Assembly: GCF_014842915.1 (NCBI RefSeq)
Contig: NZ_JACYXI010000005.1
Coordinates: 1-64,000 of the forward strand
Source of the DNA: Roseibium litorale
Lineage (GTDB): Bacteria > Pseudomonadota > Alphaproteobacteria > Rhizobiales > Stappiaceae
DNA length: 64,000 nucleotides
Direction of reading: 5' to 3'
The notes beneath the pieces were generated by a model, which ran no database searches, was not told the DNA's origin, and worked only from the letters and a program-made list of their open reading frames with translations. A program made the position numbers and the translations under genes. Positions 18,977 through 26,930 of the stretch are shown in pieces (the stretch's first letter is position 1; every line of letters begins with the position of its first letter).

Positions 18977-20616
18977 AGCCGCCCGTCGTAAGCCCTGTCG
19001 GAGATCCGGCAGGCCAGCAGGGTAAAGCCAGGGCGCGTCAGAGCCTCCTCCGCGGCCTTGGCCAACGTTGCCGCATCTTCCACCCAGACGCCAGTTCCGC
19101 CATAGGCTTGCGCAACCGCGACAAAATCCGTCTCGCCGAACTCGACGCCAACATTTGGCCTTTGGCTGGCGCGCTGCTTGAGTTCGATCAAGGACAGGCA
19201 GCGGTCCACCAGGACGCAGATGATCACCGGGATCTGCAAATCCCGGAGGGTCGACAATTCGCCAAGGCACATTTCCAGCCCGGCATCGCCAACGAATGCA
19301 ACAACCGGCGCCTTGTCTGCATCGACCAGCCGGTGCCCCATGGCCAGCGGAACGGCGCATCCCATGGTGCACAGCGCCGAGGACTGCAACATTCCCCGCG
19401 GCGAATGGCTGCGCCAGATCTGGCTGACCAGAATGCGATGTGCACCGCTATCCGCCGTCGCAACGGTTTCAGGCGGCAGCACCTGATTGAGCGTGTGGAA
19501 GACCGTCGCCGGGCCCCAGCCGGAGGCTTCCGGTGCGAAGGCCACTTCGAGCGCGGCCCGTGCCCGCTCCGGCTCCCCATCCGGCCAGGACTGAGCCTCT
19601 TCATTGCGCGCTGCCGTTAACATGCCCAACGCTGGTACTACGGAACTACGGAGAGCAACGCTGGACTTGTGCATGCCGTGGGTGCGCAACACCGGCGCGA
19701 TGTCAATGACGGGCGCCGTCTCCGGCCAGGGGTTGCGCCAGTTGATCCGCATCTCGATCGGGTCATAGCCCAAAAGCAGGATGCAATCGCTTTGGTTGAT
19801 CAACGGCAGGAGAATTCCGTCCGCCTTGGGAGACAATCCTGCCCCGCCCAGCGCCAGTGGGTCTGTTTCTTCCAACAGGCCTTTGCCCTTGTAGCTGGTC
19901 ACAAGCGGAATGGAGAACTTCCGGCAAAAAGCGGTAATCTCCGGCCCTGCCCCCTCATTCACCGCATCGACGCCTGCGATCGCAATCGGCCGTTTTGCGC
20001 CTGCAAAAAGGGTCAATGCCTGCTGCAAGGCTGGCCCCGGAGCTGGAGCGAGGATAGCAGGCCCCGGCAAGGGATTGCTCGACCATGGCTCGCTGGTTTG
20101 CGCCTCGGCAACGGAGATCGGCACATCGATGTGAACGGGACCTGGCTGGCCATCCAGAGCAATGGCAATGGCCTTTTCCATCATGACGTCCAGTGCGCCA
20201 AGCTCCGCCCGGAAGCTCGCCTTCACGATGGGCCGCAGCATCTGCTGGTGATCGAAGACCTGATGGGTGTAGCTCTCCGCCTCGGCGCCACTGACACAGC
20301 CGGTCAGGAAGATCAGAGGCACCCGGTCCTGCCAGGCATTTGCAACCACATTGACCGCATTGGCAGCACCCGGACCAAGCGTTGCCAAAAGCACACCGGG
20401 CGCGCCGTCCGCATGCCAACCGCCCTCGGCCATGAAGCCACCGGCATTCTCGTGCTTCACCAGCACGAAACGCAGGCCCGCCTGATCCAGTGCCCCCATG
20501 AGCGCCAGAACCTCTCCGCCCGGAATGCCGAAAGCGTGACGGCACCCCGCCGCATGCAGCTTGCCTGCAATGATATCCGCGCCGGTGATGCTGCCCGAAT
20601 CTGCGCCTGAAGTCAT
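18973..20616 (-). CDS. Thiamine-diphosphate-dependent enzyme (acetolactate-synthase-like)
   Basis: A 547-aa protein with the three-domain TPP fold: PYR domain with the catalytic Glu56 in KHENAGGFMAEGG, central domain, and PP domain with GDAG (443-446). The usual Asn-Asn that closes the TPP/Mg motif is replaced: the sequence reads LVDRCLSLIE, so only the Asp471 position fits. It could be an acetolactate synthase-like or 2-oxo-acid decarboxylase enzyme. It converges on the phosphonate operon with a 4-nt overlap; whether it uses the acetaldehyde made there is speculation. Confidence 0.72.
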   Translation of the reverse strand: MTSGADSGSITGADIIAGKLHAAGCRHAFGIPGGEVLALMGALDQAGLRFVLVKHENAGGFMAEGGWHADGAPGVLLATLGPGAANAVNVVANAWQDRVPLIFLTGCVSGAEAESYTHQVFDHQQMLRPIVKASFRAELGALDVMMEKAIAIALDGQPGPVHIDVPISVAEAQTSEPWSSNPLPGPAILAPAPGPALQQALTLFAGAKRPIAIAGVDAVNEGAGPEITAFCRKFSIPLVTSYKGKGLLEETDPLALGGAGLSPKADGILLPLINQSDCILLLGYDPIEMRINWRNPWPETAPVIDIAPVLRTHGMHKSSVALRSSVVPALGMLTAARNEEAQSWPDGEPERARAALEVAFAPEASGWGPATVFHTLNQVLPPETVATADSGAHRILVSQIWRSHSPRGMLQSSALCTMGCAVPLAMGHRLVDADKAPVVAFVGDAGLEMCLGELSTLRDLQIPVIICVLVDRCLSLIELKQRASQRPNVGVEFGETDFVAVAQAYGGTGVWVEDAATLAKAAEEALTRPGFTLLACRISDRAYDGRL

Positions 20617-20743
20617 GACGATGCCTGTCTTCCCATACCTGTCTGTGTCAGGTCAGCACCTGACCCCGGCAGCTCTTCCGGGTCAACAGTCAGAAAGGGC
20701 AGACCCAACACGTTGCGGTGAAAGATCTGTCATCGGCCGGAGC

Positions 20744-21529
20744 TCAGCTCCACTCGCCCTCGGTCGGAATGTTCAGAACCTTGCCGCAATGTTTGCAATG
20801 CACCGCATCCGGATCATGCCGGGAGAGACCGCAATCCGGACAGGGGACCTTCACCTTGGCAGGACGGAAAATTGTCTGAACCAGGCGCAGGAACAGGGCC
20901 ACCCCGAAGATCATGATCGCGACCGTGAGGAGCCGTCCCATGCTGTCGGTCATGGTGATGTCCCCGAAACCCGTCGTGGTCAGGGTGGTCACGGTGAAAT
21001 AGAGCGCATCAAGGTAATTGTTGATCGAAGCGTTGCGGTCATGCTCGACCACATAGACAATCGCGGTCACCACGAAAATGAACACCGACAGGTTCAGGCC
21101 GGAGTGAATGATTTCCTCGTTCCGCTTGAACCAGGCGGAGGAACTTCTGAGCTCCTTGAGCAGATGATAGGACCGCAGCAGCCGCAACATCCGCACCACG
21201 CGCAGGAAGCCGAAATTCTCCAGAATGGCGGGAACGAGCAGGGACACGATCACCACGAGATCGGCCAGCGACACAAACTCCATCGCGTGGCGCATGGGCC
21301 TGTCCGATGCCAGGAGACGGCCGATGTAGTCGGCAGCCAGAATGGCCGCAATCACATAGTCCAGCTCATGATGGACCCGGTCAGGGTCGACCATCGATGA
21401 AACGATGAAATAGAGAATGGTGAGGATATCGAAAGCCAGGATGGCATAGCGCCAGATCCTTGCTTCCCGGGTTTCGCCAAAATAGAGACCTCTCAGCCTC
21501 TGCCTCAAAGGGGACATTGCTTCACTCAT
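20744..21529 (-). CDS. Voltage-gated potassium channel-like protein with C-terminal zinc ribbon
   Basis: A 261-aa inner-membrane protein with six predicted helices. The S4-like segment FLRVVRMLRLLRSYHLL carries regular Arg residues, and the pore loop TVTTLTTTGFGDITMTD holds the TGFGD selectivity filter of K+ channels. After S6 comes a short tail with two CxxC pairs (CPDCGLS and CKHCGK), a predicted zinc ribbon that most bacterial Kv-like channels lack. The tail could sense metal or redox state, but that is inference. It is monocistronic and divergent from the SDR gene. Confidence 0.82.
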   Translation of the reverse strand: MSEAMSPLRQRLRGLYFGETREARIWRYAILAFDILTILYFIVSSMVDPDRVHHELDYVIAAILAADYIGRLLASDRPMRHAMEFVSLADLVVIVSLLVPAILENFGFLRVVRMLRLLRSYHLLKELRSSSAWFKRNEEIIHSGLNLSVFIFVVTAIVYVVEHDRNASINNYLDALYFTVTTLTTTGFGDITMTDSMGRLLTVAIMIFGVALFLRLVQTIFRPAKVKVPCPDCGLSRHDPDAVHCKHCGKVLNIPTEGEWS

Positions 21530-21668
21530 AAAATGACCATGACAAAATGAGTTGCCCGCACATAGCGGAATAGTTCTTTACCCCTGAAAAATATCAGCAA
21601 GATAATAACCCAACACGGGTCTTCGAACCGCAAGCCCGGCAATTCTATCGTTCTTTGGAGTATCTGGC

Positions 21669-22430
21669 GTGACTGACCTTTCCGGCAAGACTGCCCTGAT
21701 CACGGGAGCAAGCCGCGGCATCGGCGCGGCTGCCGCCCGCCACCTTGCTGCCAGCGGCGCGACCGTGTTCCTGACCGCCCGCACCCAGGAAGCCGTAGAG
21801 CCCGTCGCCGAAGCAATCACCGCCGACGGCGGCATTGCCCATGCCCTTGCCTGCGACGTCTCCCGGTTCGCCGATGTGGAAGCTGCCGTCCGTGCGGCTC
21901 TGGCAGAGACCGGGCGCCTCGATATTCTCGTCAATAACGCAGGGCTGATCGATCCCATCAGCCGTCTGGAAACATCCGATCCGGATGCCTGGGGCAAGGT
22001 GGCTGACGTCAACATAAAGGGCGTCTACCACGGGCTGCGGGCAGCCGGCCCCGTCATGCTGGAGCAGAAATCCGGAACGATCATCAACCTGTCCTCGGGG
22101 GCGGCAAGCCGGCCGATCGAGGGTTGGAGCCACTATTGCGCCTCCAAGGCGGCCGTTCTGTCCCTCACCCGCTCGGCCGACCTGGAATGGCGCAGAGAGG
22201 GAATCCGCGTCCTGGGCCTCAGCCCCGGCACGGTGGCGACCGGCATGCAGGCCAGCATTCGCGCATCCGGCATCAACGATTACAGCCGCCTCGCCCCCAC
22301 GGCCCATCTCGACCCGGACTGGGTCGGACAGGCCATCGCCTGGCTCTGCGGCAAGGCAGGCGATGCGTATCTGGGAGAAGACTGCTCGCTCAAGGATCCA
22401 GTGGTCCGCAAGGCACTTGGCATCGGGTAA
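21669..22430 (+). CDS. Short-chain dehydrogenase/reductase (SDR)
   Basis: NAD(P)-dependent oxidoreductase of 253 aa starting with GTG 21669, preceded by GGAG at 8 nt. It has the Rossmann motif TGASRGIG, the NNAG motif (LVNNAGLI) and the catalytic Ser/Tyr-x3-Lys (NLSSGAAS; YCASK), plus the late SPGTVATGM segment. It resembles classical FabG-like SDRs but the substrate cannot be read from sequence. It is convergent with the maiA-like gene. Confidence 0.9.
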   Translation: MTDLSGKTALITGASRGIGAAAARHLAASGATVFLTARTQEAVEPVAEAITADGGIAHALACDVSRFADVEAAVRAALAETGRLDILVNNAGLIDPISRLETSDPDAWGKVADVNIKGVYHGLRAAGPVMLEQKSGTIINLSSGAASRPIEGWSHYCASKAAVLSLTRSADLEWRREGIRVLGLSPGTVATGMQASIRASGINDYSRLAPTAHLDPDWVGQAIAWLCGKAGDAYLGEDCSLKDPVVRKALGIG

Positions 22431-22439
22431 GTCTGAGAC

Positions 22440-23087
22440 CTACTCCGCATCCGGCTGATTGGCAGGGGCTGCCTTCTGAAAGGCAGGCAGTTCCATGCAG
22501 CGCTCGTAAATGGCGGAAATGACCGGATAGGGCGTCATGTCCACTGCAAACCGCTTGTTGTTCGTCACCTGCGCCACCAGGCAGATGTCCGCAAGCCCTG
22601 GCGTGTCACCACAGCAATAGGCATGCGCGACCGGCCGGTTTGCCAGCAGGTTTTCCAGTGGCGCGAACGTTTCAGCCACCCAATGCCGGAACCAGACCGC
22701 AACGGCCTCCTCTCCTGCCCCGAATTCGGTCTTCAGATAGGTCAGGATCTTGAGATTGTTCACCGGATGGATTTCACAGGCGATCATCTGGGCCATTGCC
22801 CGTGCCTGCGCCCGTGCCACAGGTTCCTCCGGCAGCAGCGGCGGCTCCGGAACGGTTTCGTCCAGATATTCGATGATCGCCATCGACTGGGTCAGAACCG
22901 TTCCATCCGGCAGTTCAAGCGCGGGCACCAGCCCTTGCGGATTGAGCTTGAGATAGGCGGGAGAGCGCTGCTCGCCGAGGCGCAAATGATGGGCCCGGTA
23001 TTCCGTTTCGATGCCCTTGAGGTTCAGCGCAGCGCGCAGCCTGAACGAGGTGGAACTGCGGAAATAGGAATGAAGCACCGGTATCAT
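22440..23087 (-). CDS. maiA: Maleylacetoacetate isomerase (zeta-class glutathione S-transferase)
   Basis: A 215-aa protein of the zeta GST family, which uses glutathione to isomerise maleylacetoacetate in tyrosine/homogentisate breakdown (or maleylpyruvate in gentisate breakdown). The N-terminal thioredoxin-like domain has SYFRSSTSFRLR, where Ser residues bind glutathione; QSMAIIEYLDE and the helical domain IHPVNNLKIL are zeta hallmarks. No other tyrosine-pathway gene is adjacent. A strong inverted repeat at 23169-23184 upstream is a candidate operator. Confidence 0.88.
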   Translation of the reverse strand: MIPVLHSYFRSSTSFRLRAALNLKGIETEYRAHHLRLGEQRSPAYLKLNPQGLVPALELPDGTVLTQSMAIIEYLDETVPEPPLLPEEPVARAQARAMAQMIACEIHPVNNLKILTYLKTEFGAGEEAVAVWFRHWVAETFAPLENLLANRPVAHAYCCGDTPGLADICLVAQVTNNKRFAVDMTPYPVISAIYERCMELPAFQKAAPANQPDAE

Positions 23088-23168
23088 CTGTCACCTCCCA
23101 GGGTCCTGCGCCCGCTCCGGACCGCTTCCTCCAAAGCAGAAGGTCCGGGGATGCATGGAAGGTCAATT

Positions 23169-23184
23169 AGTTGCATACGCAACT
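23169..23184. promoter_or_regulatory. Inverted repeat upstream of maiA
   Basis: AGTTGC-ATAC-GCAACT, perfect 6-bp arms, about 80 bp before the maiA ATG. The layout resembles MarR-type operators of aromatic catabolism genes; the regulator is not in the window. Confidence 0.45.
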
Positions 23185-23238
23185 TAATCCGGCAAGGCCA
23201 CTCAGGCCAAACGATGGAGTGGGCGCTTCAAAAGCAAA

Positions 23239-23260
23239 GAGGGCCGCAGCTGCGGCCCTC
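23239..23260 (-). terminator. Rho-independent terminator of the small gene at 23.3 kb
   Basis: A perfect 22-bp palindrome (arm GAGGGCCGCAG) is followed on the minus strand by TCTTTGCTTTTG. It lies 31 bp after the stop of the 31-codon gene, which makes that gene a closed transcription unit. Confidence 0.75.
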
Positions 23261-23291
23261 CCATGAGATCGATTTGACCTAATTGTCCGGA

Positions 23292-23387
23292 TCAGATCCC
23301 GGCGAAACTGCGCGACACCAGAGGCTGCTCCAGCACCGGCAAATTCCGCCCAGACATTTGGGCCAATTTCGGGGTCTCACTAGACAT
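23292..23387 (-). CDS. Small 31-aa protein of unknown function with an optimal ribosome site
   Basis: I do not recognise this protein. The ATG at 23387 is preceded by AAAGGAGGTG with the AGGAGG core 8 nt away, one of the best ribosome sites in the window. The product starts MSSETPKLAQMSGRNLPV and ends SRSFAGI; it has no Cys, no membrane segment and no signal peptide. A terminator follows 31 bp downstream, and a 160-bp upstream gap is shared with the divergent GIY-YIG gene. It may be a small regulatory or structural protein, a leader peptide or a modified-peptide precursor; nothing nearby favours one of these. Confidence 0.6.
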   Translation of the reverse strand: MSSETPKLAQMSGRNLPVLEQPLVSRSFAGI

Positions 23388-23435
23388 GGGCACACCTCCT
23401 TTCAAGCTGTTGACGATATGGAGAGTGTGGGGATT

Positions 23436-23453
23436 CTTGCGCCTCGGTGCAAG
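23436..23453. promoter_or_regulatory. Imperfect inverted repeat in the upstream region of the small gene
   Basis: CTTGCGCC-TC-GGTGCAAG, 8-bp arms with one mismatch that pairs as G-U in RNA. It is 50-65 bp upstream of the small gene's ATG and could be an operator or part of a structured leader. Confidence 0.35.
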
Positions 23454-23559
23454 ACCGTTAAACAGGCAAAACCGGTGAAAGTGGCGCCAGAACCGGCTAA
23501 GAAATGATCTTGACCATCCGCCCGTCAGGTCCCCTGAATTATCCGCTCAAGACAAGATC

Positions 23560-24171
23560 ATGCGCCACCGCACCTTCGCCCCCGACTGCAACCAGCCTCT
23601 TGATGGTCTCGGCTACGAGGCCGGGCGGCCGTTTTCGGGCTGGCAATCCCGTCATCTTGAGACGCTGATTGGCGGCTGGCTGCAGCTTGACCCACCCAAT
23701 CTGGAGCTCGCAACGCTTGCGCTTGAAGAGTTGACGGAGCGGCGGGAGGATCTGAACGCACGGATGAAGTTCGCAAGACTGGAACTGGCGCCGATCCCCT
23801 GGCTTGGCGCGGCCAGAGCGGCTGTGCTCGGCACGCTTCTGCCGCAGCTTGCCAATGAGCGCAAAGGCACGGGCGGCAGGGGAAAGGTCTATGTGATCCT
23901 GCGCGGCGGATACACGGAAACGAGCCAGTGGTACGGCGCCTATGTCGGCTCGACCTCCCGCCCGATCGCCAGCCGTTTCAAGGAACACCGTGAGGGAGGC
24001 GCCAGATCGGCGAGAGGGCTGCCGGTCCATGGCATAGAACCGCTCTACAGCCTGTTTCTGCCGCTCAACCCTATCGGATCAAGCCGGGCAAAGATGGTAG
24101 AATGGGAGACGCGGCTGCATGAATGCCTCGCCCCCATTATTCCGAAGGTTACGGGTGATGTTGCCTTTTAG
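23560..24171 (+). CDS. GIY-YIG-like domain protein
   Basis: A 203-aa protein. Residues 108-190 show a GIY-YIG-like pattern: VYVIL (Tyr111), AYVGSTSR (Tyr128), Arg139, His143 in RFKEHREGG, and a late Glu183 in VEWETRL that would be the metal-binding acid. The first 100 residues are helical and of unknown function. GIY-YIG domains usually nick DNA. No restriction or mobile partner is next to it; it is divergent from the small 31-aa gene and convergent with a transporter. Family membership is my reading of motifs. Confidence 0.6.
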   Translation: MRHRTFAPDCNQPLDGLGYEAGRPFSGWQSRHLETLIGGWLQLDPPNLELATLALEELTERREDLNARMKFARLELAPIPWLGAARAAVLGTLLPQLANERKGTGGRGKVYVILRGGYTETSQWYGAYVGSTSRPIASRFKEHREGGARSARGLPVHGIEPLYSLFLPLNPIGSSRAKMVEWETRLHECLAPIIPKVTGDVAF

Positions 24172-24179
24172 GCGAAGGC

Positions 24180-25334
24180 TCAACCCATCCCCAGCTTCAG
24201 GCGCAGGCGGGTACCAAGAAGGCTGCCCAGGAAGCCGAACACCAGCCACAGCCAGCCGTGGAGCGAGCCGGAAACAATTCCGCCAAGATAGGCGCCAATG
24301 TTGCAGCCAAAGGCAAGGCGGGCCCCATAGCCCATCAGCAGCCCTCCAAGGGTTGCGGTCGCCAGGTCTTTCCCGGACGGTTTCCAGACGGGTGCAAACT
24401 TGCCCGCAAGAGCCGCTGCGGCAAAAGCCCCGATCAGAATGCCAAAGTTCATCACGGACGTCGTGTCCCTGAACACGCTGCCCTCGAGCGCTGCGGTCTG
24501 CCCCTGCCAGAAGGGCCAGGTCTCAACCGGTATGCCTGCCGCATGGAAAACCTTCGCGCCCCAAAGCGCAAAGCCGGAGGTAATGCCCCAAGGGCGCCCC
24601 ACCACCACGAATGTTAGCACCGAGACAACCGCGATCATCACCGCGCCGAGCATCGGCGACCAGGGTCCGCGCAGCAGCGAACCGGTCTTGCGCGGTTCAA
24701 GCAATTGCCCATGCGCCTTACGCTCGATCGAGATCGTCAACAACGCGATGGCACCTAGCACCAGTGCGGTCAGCAGAAACGCCAGCACGGGTCCAAACGT
24801 GGTCACAATGGAAATCGCCGGAAGCGCTGGCAGCGCATTCCACAGATGCAGATGCGCCGTCGCAATCACAGATCCGAGAATGAAGGCAGCAAGCGTGACC
24901 ATCATACGGGTCGAGCCACCTCCCGCCGTGAACAGCGTGCCGGATGCACAACCACCGCCAAGCTGCATGCCAACGCCGAACATGAAGGCGCCGATGGCGG
25001 CAGCAACGCCGAACGGGAACACGAAAGCACCGGTTGGCCAGCCCAGATCAGCCCCCCAAGCGATCAGCGGGAAGGACACAGCCGACGTCAGCAGCAGGAG
25101 CACAAACTGCGCCCTGAGGCCGGTTCCCTTGCGCTCGGTCACGATGTGGCGCCAGGCCGCCGTGAACCCAAAGCTGGCGTGATACAGCGCAAGCCCTGCC
25201 AGAGCGCCAATCAGCACCGCTCCGGCCTGCCGTGGCCCGGAGACCCCATAGGCAAAGACAGTGACAAGGCCCAAAGCAAGGACAGCGCCGGTTACAGCGA
25301 GCCGCTGGGATGCGGGAAGAGATACGTTCGTCAT
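24180..25334 (-). CDS. YeeE/YedE family membrane transporter (TsuA-like)
   Basis: Inner-membrane protein of 384 aa with about ten hydrophobic helices. The two half-sites MQLGGGCASGTLFTAGGG and GARLAFGCNIGAYLGG hold the conserved cysteines that in TsuA-like proteins bind and pass thiosulfate; related members carry sulfur or selenium species. It stands alone with no TusA or rhodanese gene beside it, divergent from the TPR protein. Confidence 0.86.
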   Translation of the reverse strand: MTNVSLPASQRLAVTGAVLALGLVTVFAYGVSGPRQAGAVLIGALAGLALYHASFGFTAAWRHIVTERKGTGLRAQFVLLLLTSAVSFPLIAWGADLGWPTGAFVFPFGVAAAIGAFMFGVGMQLGGGCASGTLFTAGGGSTRMMVTLAAFILGSVIATAHLHLWNALPALPAISIVTTFGPVLAFLLTALVLGAIALLTISIERKAHGQLLEPRKTGSLLRGPWSPMLGAVMIAVVSVLTFVVVGRPWGITSGFALWGAKVFHAAGIPVETWPFWQGQTAALEGSVFRDTTSVMNFGILIGAFAAAALAGKFAPVWKPSGKDLATATLGGLLMGYGARLAFGCNIGAYLGGIVSGSLHGWLWLVFGFLGSLLGTRLRLKLGMG

Positions 25335-25496
25335 GACCAGTCAACTAAGTGTTTGAGGAGAAAATCACAAGCAAACGAGGGGCTCAACACACGCATAACA
25401 CCATCTTGTGTTTTGCAGTTCAGAACGCCCTTGCGGTTTTCTGAAACTCACACCTCCTGACCGCAGAGACCATTTTTAAAGAGAGGACCCGGCCAA
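25335..25496. other. Divergent promoter region of the YeeE/YedE and TPR genes
   Basis: 162 bp between two divergent starts; the TPR gene has an AGAGAGGA purine-rich ribosome site. I see no convincing palindrome. Confidence 0.4.
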
Positions 25497-26882
25497 ATGG
25501 CTCAAACCGACCAGTTTGGATATGAACTTACCCTCTCAAGCCCGGAATGTGCCACCTTCTGGAACAGTACCGTGACAGCCTTTCTGGCGCATGGACGCGA
25601 AACACCCGTGTTTCTTGGCAAGACACTTGAGCTGGATCCGCTCTTCGCCCTGGGTCACGCAGCCCGGGGCTTGTTCTGCCTCATGCTGGGCAGGCGTGAA
25701 ATGACCCTGGCCGCAACAGAGGCCTGGCAGAGCGCCGATGCCGCACGCAAAGCACGCAACGTGACTGACCGCGAAGCTGCCGTTGTCGACGCGTTGAAAG
25801 ACTGGCTCGACGGCTGGCCAAGCAGGGCGGCGTTCAGGATGGACCGGGCGCTTCTATCCGCCCCAGAGGACGCATTTCTCCTCAAGCTGGTCCATGCCAC
25901 CCGCTTCATGATGGGGGACAGCACGGGAATGCGGGCCTCGATTGAGGCTGTTCTGGGCTCCTATGACGAAACCCATCCCGCTTATGGCTATGTGCTTGGC
26001 TGCCGTGCCTTCTCACTGGAAGAAACAGGAGACTACCGCCTGGCGGAAGCCTGCGGAAAAAGGGGACTGGAGTTTGCGGCCAATGATGCCTGGGGGCTTC
26101 ATGCCGTTGCCCATGTTCACGATATGACAGGTCGGTCAGAGGAAGGCATAGCATGGCTGGAGAAGCGCCCCGATGGCTGGGCGCATTGCAACAACTTCGG
26201 CTATCACGTCTGGTGGCATCTGGCCCTCATGTATCTGGATCAAGGCAAGCCGGACAAGGCGCTGGAACTCTACGACAGCGAGGTCCGGCGGGACCGAACC
26301 GACGATTTCCGCGACATTTCAAATGCTGTTTCGCTTCTGGTCCGCCTGGAGCTGGAAGGCGTGGCAGTGGGCAGCCGCTGGCATGAACTGGTGCATTTGT
26401 CCGACAAGCGTGCGGAGGATGGCTGCAACGTCTTTGCGGATCTTCACTACATGATTGCTCTTGCCAATGGCGGGACCGGTCAGGCGGTGAACCGGCTGCT
26501 GCTTAGTTTGCAACAGCGCGCCACGCTTCCAGGAGGAGACATGCAGCCAGTTGCTGAAAAAGCGGGCCTTCCGGCCGCTCAAGGATTGGAAGAGTTCCGG
26601 GCAGGCAACTACGGTACGGCCTTCCGCTTCCTGACCATCGCGCAAAAGGACTTGCAGATCATCGGCGGCTCGCACGCCCAAAGGGATGTTTTCGACAGGA
26701 TAACCATCGACGCCGCACTGCGCGCTGGTCTTGCGGCAGAAGCAGAAGCTGCCTTGCGGACAAGGGCAAAACGCCGGGGTGCACTCGACCGCTTCGCCGA
26801 ACTGAGGCTTGAAACCTGTCACAAGATGCAAACGGCTCAAAGCGTGATGTTGGATAACCGCCTTCGCGCCACAATGACATGA
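25497..26882 (+). CDS. TTC38-like tetratricopeptide repeat protein
   Basis: A 461-aa, mostly helical soluble protein with no signal peptide. Its layout, including HAARGLFCLMLGRR near the N-terminus, HAVAHVHDMTGRSEEG in the middle and FGYHVWWHLALMYLDQGKPDKALELYD after it, matches bacterial relatives of human TTC38. The TPR-like helix pairs suggest protein binding; the molecular role of the family is unknown. It precedes opgC-like on the same strand by 48 bp, but a small hairpin (26891-26911) lies between. Confidence 0.78.
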   Translation: MAQTDQFGYELTLSSPECATFWNSTVTAFLAHGRETPVFLGKTLELDPLFALGHAARGLFCLMLGRREMTLAATEAWQSADAARKARNVTDREAAVVDALKDWLDGWPSRAAFRMDRALLSAPEDAFLLKLVHATRFMMGDSTGMRASIEAVLGSYDETHPAYGYVLGCRAFSLEETGDYRLAEACGKRGLEFAANDAWGLHAVAHVHDMTGRSEEGIAWLEKRPDGWAHCNNFGYHVWWHLALMYLDQGKPDKALELYDSEVRRDRTDDFRDISNAVSLLVRLELEGVAVGSRWHELVHLSDKRAEDGCNVFADLHYMIALANGGTGQAVNRLLLSLQQRATLPGGDMQPVAEKAGLPAAQGLEEFRAGNYGTAFRFLTIAQKDLQIIGGSHAQRDVFDRITIDAALRAGLAAEAEAALRTRAKRRGALDRFAELRLETCHKMQTAQSVMLDNRLRATMT

Positions 26883-26930
26883 CATCTGAATTGCCGCCCT
26901 GTAGGCGGGCATTCCCTGTCCCTGACATAT

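Noticed and set aside
23283-23507. 74-codon plus-strand frame over the small gene
   Set aside because: No ribosome site on this strand; the minus strand has the optimal site and terminator.
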